Assembly (NCBI GenBank): GCA_947561585.1
Contig: CANNZV010000518.1
Location: 62,001-126,000, forward strand
Direction of reading: 5' to 3'
Source: Caprella mutica
Taxonomy: Eukaryota > Arthropoda > Malacostraca > Amphipoda > Caprellidae
DNA: 64,000 bases
Made by a program: the position numbers and the translations under genes. The stretch's first letter is position 1; every line of letters begins with the position of its first letter. Of this stretch, positions 44,561 through 55,321 are shown piece after piece. The notes under the pieces are model-generated. The model was not told the origin of the DNA. It saw nothing but the letters and a program-made list of their open reading frames with translations, and searched no databases.

Positions 44561-46675
44561 AAATAAACGAGGTCACTTTAAATTTTAGATGCAAAAACCG
44601 TGGAGTTTTCAGTCAAAATTTTGAGATTTGACAATGTTGCATAGGATAAGCTCCACCTTCTCGTAGTATTGAGAAAAGATGCCAATTAATTTCTATTAAG
44701 ATACCAATTAGTGAATTATCTTTGAAGGTATAGATGGTTGGTGGCATTAAATCTTACTGTTTTACAATTAGCTTAACATTTCTATTAAAATTAATTATAA
44801 TTATTGATTTGCGTTCTCCATTAATAATTAGAGTATTCTCACTATTTTGTTTTGGTCACTTAATATCAAAAAGTATAAGAATGTTAAATCCAAATAAATA
44901 ATTACTAATAATTATTTACCTGAACTCATGGAAGTACTAGTGAGCCTGAACTATAGCAATAGGAAATTTTGGGGCATATTGGTTGGTAATATTGAAACAT
45001 CTATATGTGGGTGTTCGAATGAAATCACACTAATATATCATAATTATTCTCGAAACTTGAAATCATTCTCGTTTATAATTTAAGATAGGACATACCATGA
45101 CATTTCCATATTATTACCCTCCCCTCCCCCTCCCCCCACAGATAGTACTCTATCAGTACCATTCATCAACATGTTGCTGGACTCTGGTGAATTATTTAGT
45201 ATACTGTATAATGTACTGAATATAAGAAATTTTAGATATATGAGTAACCTTATCGACGATAATGGTGTAACAATGTTAGGCATCAATATAAGTTAACCCA
45301 ATGATGGGGTGAGAATTAAGGGGTACGCGGGGTTTCACAAACACCCCCCCCCCTCGCCCCCATCTCTCGCCCATTACCATAGTTTTTTTTGCTATACAGA
45401 CCTAATATAGTTCTGTTTCATATATTACTTAAAAGTTTATCATTATTTTACGTATGCTAGATTTAATTATCCCCATTTCAATCACTCCGTGATGGTGGAA
45501 GAAAAAATTGGTCTGTGATGATTATTCATTGTATGATATTTGAATAATATTTGAAATAAAAATAGTGATACCATATACCTCTTTGATAATAATAGTAATA
45601 GTAAGAGGCCGTGAGGGCATATTTCTCCTTGCATGTTAACCATTTCGGTCATACATGCTAATACCTCTTAGATCTCGATTACTTTCTGCGATAGGGTAAG
45701 TTGCGGATTATTGGACGGTTTTACATCTTTGATATTACCAGAAAAAGTATATAATTAATGTTAAATAATTTTAATTATATACTTATTTGTATTTTGATCG
45801 AAGAATTGGAACCATCCGATAATTTGTAACTTGCAGCTAATATATAACATATTTTATATAACTATTCCTAACTCTGTAATCAAATTAGTTTTTTCAACTG
45901 TAATTAAGTTAAGATCAAATGATATAGGCAGCAGAGTTTACCATTAAAAAATAAATGGTGCCTCTCTCACGGACGTATCTTATAAGGATCATCTAAATCT
46001 AGATGCTACCTATTTCAATTTATATTAATGTCAGTAACTAAAAACTTATCATAATTATGAGGTTTGACCTCTGCTTGGAATAAAAGGCCATATCGCTGAC
46101 GTCAAATGGAAAGGAACTCGAAGAAGCAGTCAGAAAAGAAAATGATTCAATGTGAATAATGTCACTTACAAATGCTCAGAGATGCAGAACGTGAATATGC
46201 AGTCATTTACCAAGAGATTTGTAGGAAAAAGACACAAGCACCAGTATCTTCATTCAAAGACGGAAGATGAAAATGAAAAGGTTATAGAAAATTAATCCTA
46301 CATACCAGAAAAATCTTAAGCCTCTTAGTTGGAGAGCATAACTCTAGCGCTATTCTCTAAAACTGCAACTACTGTTAAAAAAAATGATAAGCATGGTAAA
46401 TATAGAAATAGATAATCCATATTACAATAGTTCAGAGTCCAAAGACGCCACCTCTTTCTCTAACATTCACCACAGACAATTCAGGATTGAGCCCCTGAGC
46501 GAAATTATTCATTTATCACCTTCAAAAGTTTAATTATTGATGAAGGGTAAAAATTTATTTTCTAATGAATAAGATATAAACTTAGAAACTCAAATTGATT
46601 GACTGATTCAAAAGTATTGTAAATCTAAACTAATACAAACAATATAAAACTAAATAAATATTTACTTTTTGGCCG
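44555..46675 (+). repeat. Dispersed repeat U, copy 1
   Basis: Matches 61560-62945 from GAGGTCACTTTAAATTTTAG to AACTAAATAAATATTTACT. This copy carries about 730 bp of extra sequence (45110-45840), including a C-rich tract and a short MITE. Near 46085 a TATATCGCTGACGTCA-like promoter motif precedes a short frame, MQSFTKRFVGKRHKHQYLHS, which stops after 33 codons. The nature of the element is unknown. Confidence 0.7.
45690..45840. mobile_element. Short inverted-repeat MITE (GTAAGTTGC family)
   Basis: AGGGTAAGTTGCGGATTATT, with GGACGGTT following it, is answered by AACCATCCGATAATTTGTAA and then CTTGC. It is related to the copy at 14946-15110. Confidence 0.65.
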
Positions 46676-46711
46676 AACTTTTTTTTTTTGGTGTTAATTG
46701 AGGGGATAGCC

Positions 46712-47684
46712 GGTAAATTGATCGAAAACAATTGCTCGAAAGACAATTGCTCGAAAACAATTGCTCGAATGAACAATTGCTCGAAAGACAATTGCTCGAA
46801 TAACAATTGCTCGAATAACAATTGTTCGAACGAACAATTGCTCGAACGAACAATTGCTCGAATGGAAAAATTGCTCGAATTAACAAATTGCTCGAATGAA
46901 AAAATTGCTCGAATTATAAAATTGCACAGTTTTCGATTTTATAAAAGTCAGTTATTCATGAAGTGGAGCTGCACCTAACAATGTTTGTTTCTTTTTAGTA
47001 ATTGATCATTAATCATTCTATAAATGATTTTAATTATTACTCATTCTGCATAATCTTTTTTTAGATCGTTTGTGTCATCTCGTATGTAACATGTGAATTG
47101 AAATCATGTGGTGAATCACTTCTATTCATGTTTTTTTTTATCATAAATCCGAAAACTTTTTTATTACTAGCATATCTGTATGTGGCACCTCAACAGGTGA
47201 AATAACTCAAAGTAATGGCAGAGTTTTACTAAATCTATGAATTTTTTTTATTGATAAAAAAAACACGAATAGTAGTGATTCACCACATGATTCCAATTGA
47301 CATATTAGATACGAGATGATACAAACGGTCTAAAAAAAGATTATGCAGAATGAGTAATAATTAAAATCATTTATAGAATGATTAATGATCAATTACTAAA
47401 AAGAAACAAGGATTGTTAGGTGCAGCTCCACTTCATGAATAACTGACTGTATTAAAATCGAAAACTGTGCAATTTTATAATTCGAGCAATTTTGTTCATT
47501 CGAGCAATTTGATAATTCGAGCAATTGTTCATTCGAGCAATTGTTCGTTCGAGCAATTGTTTTTCGAGCAATTGTTCTTTCGAGCAATTGTTCTTTCGAG
47601 CAATTGTTCATTCGAGCAATTGTTTTTCGAGCAATTGTTTTTCGAGCAATTGTCTTTCGAGCAATTGTTTTCGAGCAATTTACC
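46712..47684. mobile_element. Fold-back element with CAATTGCTCGAA arms (Q)
   Basis: Almost a complete palindrome of 973 bp. The outer arms (46712-46925 and 47460-47684) hold about a dozen 15-16 bp words, CAATTGCTCGAAAGA and variants, in inverted orientation. The inner arms (46925-47160 and 47240-47460) mirror each other at near identity through GTGGAGCTGCACCTAACAAT. The loop is about 80 bp. Frames over the arms (SNCSFEQLF-type) are repeat artefacts. Confidence 0.88.
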
Positions 47685-47699
47685 TAGAACCTATTGAGG

Positions 47700-48375
47700 G
47701 GTATTGTCATGAGCCACCCCAACCCCCAGACTGAAGCCCCCTCCCCTCCCGGTCATGAGCCTCCCCGGACTTAAGCCTACGGTCATGAGCCCCCCCCCCC
47801 CCTCGGTATCGAGCCCCCTCTCCCCCCACCCTGTGTTTTAATACTTATTTACCTAGTTGAACAAATGAAGAGCTACTTTGATAGAAATAACTGGGAGTAG
47901 CTAATTATGTAGTTTGTTGTATACGCTAGTTTGTTGTACTGCACACTTCATGATTTTTTAATGACCTGGCAGGGGGTTCGGGAAGACGCCCCCGGTATAC
48001 ATATATTTTATGTTAAATCAGTAATAAACTTCATAAGTGTCGGACTACTGGGGTATCGGAAAATTGGGGCGTCTGACCAATTTGGTATCGGATTAATGGG
48101 GCGTCGGACTATTGAATAGTAATCTTGTTTTCTTTAGGTATTTTAGGAATCCTTATTTACCTAGTTAAACAAATGAAGAGCTACTTAGATAGAACTAACT
48201 GAGAGTATCTCTATCTAGGTAGCTACTCTCAGTTATCTATATTTAGGTAGCTACTCTCAGTTATACATATCTAAGTAGCTATTCATTTGCTCAACTAGGT
48301 AAATATGGATTAAAAATAGGGGGGGGGGGGCTTATGACCAGGGGGGGGGGGGGCTTAAGTCCAGGGTGATTATGA
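47700..48375. mobile_element. C-rich fold-back element (P)
   Basis: The left arm repeats GGTCATGAGCC separated by C-runs and GACTTAAGCC. The right arm (48315-48375) is its complement, with G-runs, GGCTTATGACC and GGCTTAAGTCC. Inner arms share TTTACCTAGTTGAACAAATG and its inverse. It also contains an E-family arm at 47908-47990. Confidence 0.65.
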
Positions 48376-49321
48376 CCTACACCCGTTCCTTAAGCGGTGA
48401 AAAAATTCATCACCGCTCGTTACCGTTCACAGAAGTTGGTCCTCGTTAAAGCACAGTCATATATGCACGGCCACCGCTTATGTTCCCTTACAGCTCCGAC
48501 GGTTTTGAGCTTTTCCAAATGTTGCAAGGGTTGAGGAGCGGTAGTTTTCCTCTCTGCAAAGTTCGCTACCTCTTAAACACCGCCCAGCCAAAGTTTGGCA
48601 CCGCTAGAAGCAAGTTCGTGAACGCTTCATTCCGCTAGGCCAATGCAGAAATCCTGAACGGTGCTTCCCCAGCTTTGCCCGGGTGGGGATTAAACGTTGA
48701 CAAACTTTGGCAGAGCGTTGTTATTTTTTTATGAGTTTGAGTGTCGAAATTATGTATCAAAATATAAAAATACAGGTGATGCCATAGCGGTGCACCGCTG
48801 AAGTCGTCGTTGACATAGAGTTGGCTTAACGGTAGGAAGAGGCAGCGAGCGTTGGTTTGGCAGTATGGAGCTATGCTACCTCCATACCAACATCAAACCA
48901 AAGTTCATCACTGCAATGAAACTTTGCTTCATTTTCTGAGACCGTTTCAGAAAACTCATGTTCGTGATTCAAACGTTTTCAACTGCCTTATAAAAGTTCA
49001 TGCAACATTTAATCACCGCCCGGGCAATGCTGGCAAAGTAGCGGTGGTCAAGCATTTGAGATTTACGTATTTGCGTCTATAATGGTGCCAAACTTTGACT
49101 GGGTTTTGTTGCTGTGGGGAACTTTGCGGAGTGGAAAATTACTGCTTCTCAACGCTCGTAATATTTTTTGTAGTTCAAAACTTTCGGATCGGTAAGTGTG
49201 AACATAAGCGGTGGTCAAGCGTATAAGGCGTTTCCTGAACGGGGGCCAACTTCTGGTCATCGTTAACAATTTTTTGCCCCTGCTACAGGAACACTCTAGC
49301 AAAGTTCCTCCGGTGTGTCAG
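48371..49321. mobile_element. Word-rich inverted-repeat element V
   Basis: The right end reads GAACACTCTAGCAAAGTTCC then CCGGTGTGTCA, and it matches the inverted left end of the copy at 62976 (TCACACCGCCCGAACTTTGT). The left tip has lost about 15 bases next to element P. The interior repeats ACCGCT, AACGCTCG and AGCGGTGGTCAAGCG words on both strands. Small frames inside are not genes. Confidence 0.7.
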
Positions 49322-49933
49322 GCCTTCAAATGATGAGCCTCAACTATCGATTGATATCAAAAATCTACCATAATTTCTGACTAATTTCATTCACTCAGCT
49401 CCGTAATCAAAAGCAGTATACCGCTTTACCAACTTTAAACCCAGCCGAGCCAACGCCTACACTCGTAGAACACCGCTCTATCAACGCTCGTGTTACCATG
49501 ATTGATTTTCCAATCATGATAACGAGCGTTGCCGGAATTTCGTTTATTCTCCCTTTGTTCAAAGAACGATCCAACACTGTTATGACTGTGTGATCTAGGC
49601 TTTAAATATCCTTCTATATTCATCAAAACAAGCCTTACTTTAAATAAATGAGAAAATTAGCAATTCCTCATGCTATACCACATATACTGGATTATTTTGC
49701 TCCAGTGCTTCAGATATTTTCTATTTGATTAAGATCAGCAATTAGTGTTGTTAATCAGTCCCCATCAAAAGTCTCATGAAGATTTCGACAGCTGCTGCTT
49801 GCTCTCCAATGAGGAGAGCAATCTTATGCACCCAACTAATAAAATAAAAGATTAACAAAAAAATAGTGAGAAAAGAAAGAAACAACATGGCTCACCAATA
49901 ATTAGTTTGGGTGACTAAATATCAACATATGAC

Positions 49934-50112
49934 TAGGATCGTGACAATATGCGTTTAAAATCATAGATCCAGAAAATAGTATGGACGGAATGAATGAAAG
50001 ACTATTTAATCATTCTAAATCAGCGGTATACAGTACCCGATACCATTTCATTTCGTTTCCTATACGATATTCTTAAGGTCTATTATTTTATCTGCTTATT
50101 GTCACAACCCTA
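49934..50112. mobile_element. 179-bp hAT-like MITE
   Basis: Begins TAGGATCGTGACAATATGCG and ends TTATTGTCACAACCCTA. Flanks CATATGAC and CACATGAC match at 7 of 8 bases. It has the same tip as element K at 34064. Confidence 0.8.
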
Positions 50113-50129
50113 CACATGACCAACGAGAT

Positions 50130-50375
50130 GACGTGCACTCGTAGTAGAGCGCATACCTTCGTCACCATATATAACCTTGACCACCCAATAATTTGAATTG
50201 AGTTAGAAATGAACTTAATCTTTTTTAGTTCACTCCCAAAATCTGATCAAATGGTTCCTGGTTATTGACCAATAAATGGTCAATACCAAATTTCAGGGAA
50301 TTGGTTGAATACTATTTGAGTTATAAATGACCTTGACCTTTGACCCGATCTCTCCCAAAATCTAATCAAACTTAA
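50130..50375. repeat. Repeat family J, second copy
   Basis: Shares GTGCACTCG, GAGCGCATA, GAGTTATAAATGACC and TTGACCTTTGACCCGATC with 30517-30945, in the same orientation. Confidence 0.6.
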
Positions 50376-50379
50376 TTCA

Positions 50380-51775
50380 CGGTACAGAAGGGACCGAGGT
50401 TATAGGGAGGACTACAATTCGAGCAAATTCAACAGAAATCTAGATCATGGAAAAAATTGTTTATCAATTCAAATTATTGAATGACAAAAGAAGGTAAAAA
50501 GAAGACAAAATGAAGGGAGTGGCAATTTATACTTTAAGTTTTCAGAAAAAAATATCTATAACTTTTCAAAATAGTTTTATTTAATTTCTTTTACTATGTA
50601 AAATTGAAGACTCCATTAAAGCTATCTTGAAAAGAGAGGTGGAAGTCTGCGATCGTACTGTAGATACGTTCTCTAGGTTCTAAACTCAGACAATCAAATT
50701 AAAGTATTTATCAATAGCCTCTTCTCCTTTCTACCACGTTAAAATATTAATATTGCCAACACTACTTCCCGTTATGGAAGATATTTTTATATAGGGATAT
50801 ACTGTTCAATGCAAGGATTTAGATATAGCTTACAAGTTTAACTATTACACAGTTCATGCAAATGAATGTGTTATTAAGCAATGAATATGTAAGCTAATTT
50901 TAGGAGCTTGTAGAATTCTAATTGGCAATGCATCGCTAGCCTAGGTGTGGCTTTACCTATACCCATAGTATATATTCTACTATTTATCTTTTTTTGTCTT
51001 TATAAAACTATTCAAATATTTGAACAAAAGCCAATTTAACCAAATCAGCCTTTACATTAATCGGGGATATTATAGACAATGCATAATGAACTAACTATAT
51101 ACATTAAAAATTGAACTAAGTTAAATACTTAACATCTGATGTGACACAGCAGCCGATAGCTAATTACAAAAAGATGCTCTATAATAGATATGAAGTTTGA
51201 ACTTCTATAGTCGAAAATTAAAAATCTTCTCTTACTAGCTATCAGCTACTGTGTCATACTGGCTATTGTGTCTCTACCTTAGTTCTTGCCCTTCAAAAAA
51301 AAATTCAATTATTCTTCATGCTCACTTATTAAGATAGGATTGTTGCAAATAATAATTCAATGATGGTAGTTTCGATCTTACTAACTGATAGTATGGAATG
51401 GGTAGTTATTCTGTCAAAAATTTAGAGCATGAAAAAAATGGATTGATATTAAATCAAATGATGCCAAACAGTTTTTCGTGAAGTGCTACGCAATGTAGTT
51501 ATCATTTCATTAGAATTTGATATACGATTAAATCTGTGTGTAAACCACTATTACAAAATGGTTAAATAACTGTTCCTGTAGTTACTCCCATATGAAAAAA
51601 TTAAGAGAAATACACGACAGGTATTATAGTTTAGCGCAATAGTTTTTTTTATAAATGTAGTTATTTCGTCGAAGGCCTGATGGTTTAAATAATCGTTAAT
51701 CGAAATGTAAATTTTTTATTAATACGATATAATTTAATTCGCACTATATTTCAATATTCAAAGATAATTCACTAA
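50380..51775. other. AT-rich intergenic region, no gene seen
   Basis: I found no long frame, no inverted ends and no tandem array here. Confidence 0.4.
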
Positions 51776-51776
51776 T

Positions 51777-51950
51777 TGGTCTCCAGTAGTCATAAACTTT
51801 TTACTGCATGGCATCTTTTCTCAATACTACGAGAAGGTGGACCTTATCCTATGCAACGGTGTCAAATCTCAAAATTTTGACTAAAAACTCCACGGTTTTT
51901 GCATCTAAAATTTAAAGTGACCTCGTTTATTCTTTCCCTGATAATACATT
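51777..51950 (-). repeat. Fragment of repeat U, inverted
   Basis: Reverse complement of 44555-44695: ACGAGAAGGTGGACCTTATC, AAAACTCCACGGTTTTTGCA and AAAGTGACCTCGTTTATT. It directly abuts the 5' end of the LINE at 51985. Confidence 0.75.
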
Positions 51951-51984
51951 ACTATTATCAGTGGCTTTCCGCACAATCAGTTTT

Positions 51985-53250
51985 CGTTTTTTTCGCTTTG
52001 GCATCGATGTATCTACCACATCTTCATCAATTTTATTAACAAAACTCGAACATTCCGGTGTAAGAGGCAATTGCAATAAATTTTTAAATTCTTATCTTAG
52101 CAACAGACGGCAATATGTAGATTTAGGTGAGCATGTATCCGGTTTTAAACCCATTTTAACTGGTCTTTATCAAGGTTCTATTTTAAGTCCAATTTTATTC
52201 AATGTTTTTATCAATGATATAAATAATCTGTGTATTTTAAATGGAGTTAATTGTACTTTATTCGCTGACGATGCTGTATTTTATATTAGGGATTCTGATT
52301 TTAACATTGCAACTTCTAAAATGCAAGATTTTATAAATGTACTATCTCAGTGGCTCAATATGAATAAATTAATCCCTAATATTTCAAAAACTAAACTCAT
52401 GATTTTTAGTTTGAACAATTTTGTTAATCCCCCTATTGTTTTTAATAACTTTTTACTTGAATATGTTGACAATATTAAATATTTAGGAATTTTAATTGAC
52501 AATAAAGTTAATTTCAAAAATCTTTGCCAGCAAGTAAAAACCAAACTAAGTAAAACACTAGGCATCATCTACGCATCACGTGGCAATTTTAATACAAAGA
52601 ATCTGCTTTTAATTTACCACTCACTCGCTTATCCCATTTTAATACAATCTATATTTATTTATGGCAGAACTTGTACTAGTTTTATCGAGCCACTGAGAGT
52701 TTTAATGAACAATATTTTAAGAGTTATTTTAAGAGTGCGCAGACACAACAGTATACCTGAAATAAGAACTAATAGTATGTATAGTAAATTGAATATTTTA
52801 AAATTTGATGATGTGTATAACTATTGTTTAATGAAATTTTTACGTAAGGCCCTATTCAACGACGAAAAACTTTTCCAAACCTATTTTAGCACCCACATTT
52901 CTGATCATAGCCACAATACCCGAACAATTTCCAACAACACCAATCTAAACCTTCCCCACATTAGAACAGAAGTAGAACGTAATTCCCCCATTTTTAGATC
53001 TATTGAACTCTGGCGAAGTTTACCTCCATTTTTATTAGTACCCATGTCTGATTTTAAATTCAAAAAACTTTTTAAGAAATATTGCCTTGATAACTATGTC
53101 GTTGAATAGTGTCTTTTTAAATCAGCATCGTGGGCTTTTATATTCTGTAAGATTCTTTTAGGAACCAACACTGTACAATTGTTTTAGTAACTTTGTATTA
53201 TGTTCAATTGAATTTTTCTGTAAAAATGTGAAATTTATAAAAAAAAAAAT
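51985..53250 (+). mobile_element. 5'-truncated LINE (CR1/Jockey group), RT frame open
   Basis: Open frame of about 360 codons ending at 53109, starting abruptly within the palm domain at LLTKLEHSGVRGNCNKFLNS. It contains GLYQGSILSPILFNVFINDI, the FADD catalytic motif (codon at 52261), NKLIPNISKTKLMIF and YLGILIDNKVNF, then the thumb and a C-terminal tail FKKLFKKYCLDNY. The endonuclease, the fingers and the first catalytic Asp block are missing. The unit ends in an A-run near 53240, as expected for target-primed insertion. The missing domains mean no autonomous activity. Low stop density suggests a fairly young insertion. Confidence 0.85.
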
Positions 53251-53619
53251 GTGGTAAGGTTTTACAAAGGACGCTATTCAGGATCTACAATGCCGTTGTC
53301 ATTCGATAAATATCCACAGAATTGCTATCGAACGATAGGATTCACCATTACCCTATGCTCAATTTTACTTGGTCGTTGCCTCAATTAATAACAAACTTTA
53401 CCTACTGACTATATAAATTTAACGAAATATAATAATTATATTATAATGATAAGTGTTTTAGCTCGTTAATTGTTGTTGTTAACAATTAATATCTCTAAAT
53501 AAAAGCCGATATATAATTGATGTGGTTAGTTCACAATGTTTCTAGCGTCCGAATGTAGTTTCAAGAACATTTTCAATATATCCCTTAGAATCAAAAAAAA
53601 AAATTTTTATTTGTGTACG

Positions 53620-54170
53620 TATATACATAGAGTGTTACACTTGAGCAAGTGATGATTTGCGAGTGAGAGTAAAAAATATTGCATGTGGGAATTGTGAGTG
53701 GGATTTTCTTTTTCGCCTTCGATTACTTTATTCCCATACTGTTAAAAATACGTATATCGGGGGGCGTGCCCCCCGAACCCCCTGCCAGGTCATTAAACAA
53801 TCATGAAGTGTGCAGTACAACAAAATAGCGGATACAGTGAACTACATTAACGGATTCGTGTCACAGAAATCTAAAAGATTTATGTATCTTGAAGTGTGCA
53901 TTTTAATATTATACCATGAGAATACTATTAGAGTACGCTAATCACACTCAAATAATATAAATTTGGCCCACAGGTGGTGACCACGTACGATTCACATTAA
54001 CTAGTCTAAAATATTAATATTAGATATTTCCACTCGCATTTCAAAATACTCACTCACAATATCTCTTTTTGACTGTCGCTCGCAGTTTTATACTCGCACT
54101 CGCAGTTTTACACTCGCACTCGCATTTTTTGACTCCATACTCGCTACTCGCAGTTCGGTGCACCTCATAT
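53620..54170. mobile_element. Inverted word-arm repeat (CACTCGC words)
   Basis: The right arm (54065-54160) repeats ACTCGCACTCGCAGTTTTA. The left arm (53640-53710) has the inverse, TTGCGAGTGAGAGTAAAAA and GTGAGTGGG. An E-family arm (53755-53835: CCCCCTGCCAGGTCATTAAA) sits between them. Ends not defined. Confidence 0.5.
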
Positions 54171-54212
54171 ACATATTATACAGTATACATATTGACGAAT
54201 TGATTAGTATAC

Positions 54213-55159
54213 TTAAAGGTCCTCTCCACTCTAAATTAAAAAAAATCTGGTATTGCTTTAATTTTGTAGAGCTAAGGTTGTATAACATATCGCAGTAAAC
54301 AGAATTTAAATCGATTAAGTATTCTGTTCACAATTAATTATATAAGAAATATTCGCATTTCGTTTTTTCTCATTCTGAGATTCATAATTTCATTAGAAGA
54401 AAAAGACCCCCATATTTCAGTAGGATGTTCTACACTATTACGATAAATATTAAAGTGAATCTTAGAATACCTACCGTAACTTACGCGGATAAGGCGGATT
54501 ATGGATACGCTAAGACCGGCCTAGCTATGCTAGAGCCTATGTACCTATAATATTAAAGTTAGGTAACAGTAAATCTGAGTAAGGCAGGGTTTGCACCATA
54601 GTTTGAGTCAGCTTTAATTGGTTCATACCTTACTTTACATCTGTGTCTCAGTGTCTGCATGATATGTTGTTAAAAAATAGGTCATAAGAATTAGCCTAAG
54701 CCCTAATGCATGCTGAATGATGGGAAATTGAACATCGGTCAAAAATAAAGTCATATAGATACAAATTATAATATTAGACCAAACCTCAATAATTTGTCCA
54801 AATTATAGTAAATTTTAAGTCAATGTATGAATACCTAATAGGAGTGCTGTGGTATCACGCTCAAATGGAAATTCAATCAAATTAATCAAAAAACATTCAT
54901 TAAGGAGACAGGTGTCTTTGTCAAGCATTTTTAGTTTGTTACAAAGTAACTCGACTAACACAAAGAACATCTTGAGTGACAATACGGTACCGGTAGCAAT
55001 GATATTCAGAGGTATAGTAGAAAGAACGGGAAAAAATCTTAAATTACATATTATAATAAAACTATAGAACCAAATTTGAATTGGTTTGCAGTTTTATTAT
55101 CAGTAACATTAGTTCTAATGCATAGAGAAATAAAAAAAATTTGAGTGGAGGGCCTTTAA
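54213..55159. mobile_element. TTAA-type MITE (family G relative)
   Basis: TTAAAGGTCCTCTCCACTC on the left answers GAGTGGAGGGCCTTTAA on the right, with TTAA at both edges; 947 bp. It resembles the ends of the 27378-30400 complex. A 72-codon frame inside is not recognised. Confidence 0.78.
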
Positions 55160-55321
55160 TAGAATTAGTTTAATTAGCTTTATATTGATCAAATAAATGG
55201 AGCTATCCAAGAATTGTACTAAGCAGAAATTTTCCCAGTGAAATATGCACAGTTTAAAAGGCTCGTGTACGCAGGATGTCCCTCTCTGTCCCACGCGGGA
55301 TGTCCCTCTCTGTCCCAAGAG

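Noticed and set aside
46630..47734. Frames with repeated SNCSFEQLF or NNCSKEQLLE
   Set aside because: They translate the CAATTGCTCGAA words of the fold-back element in both orientations.
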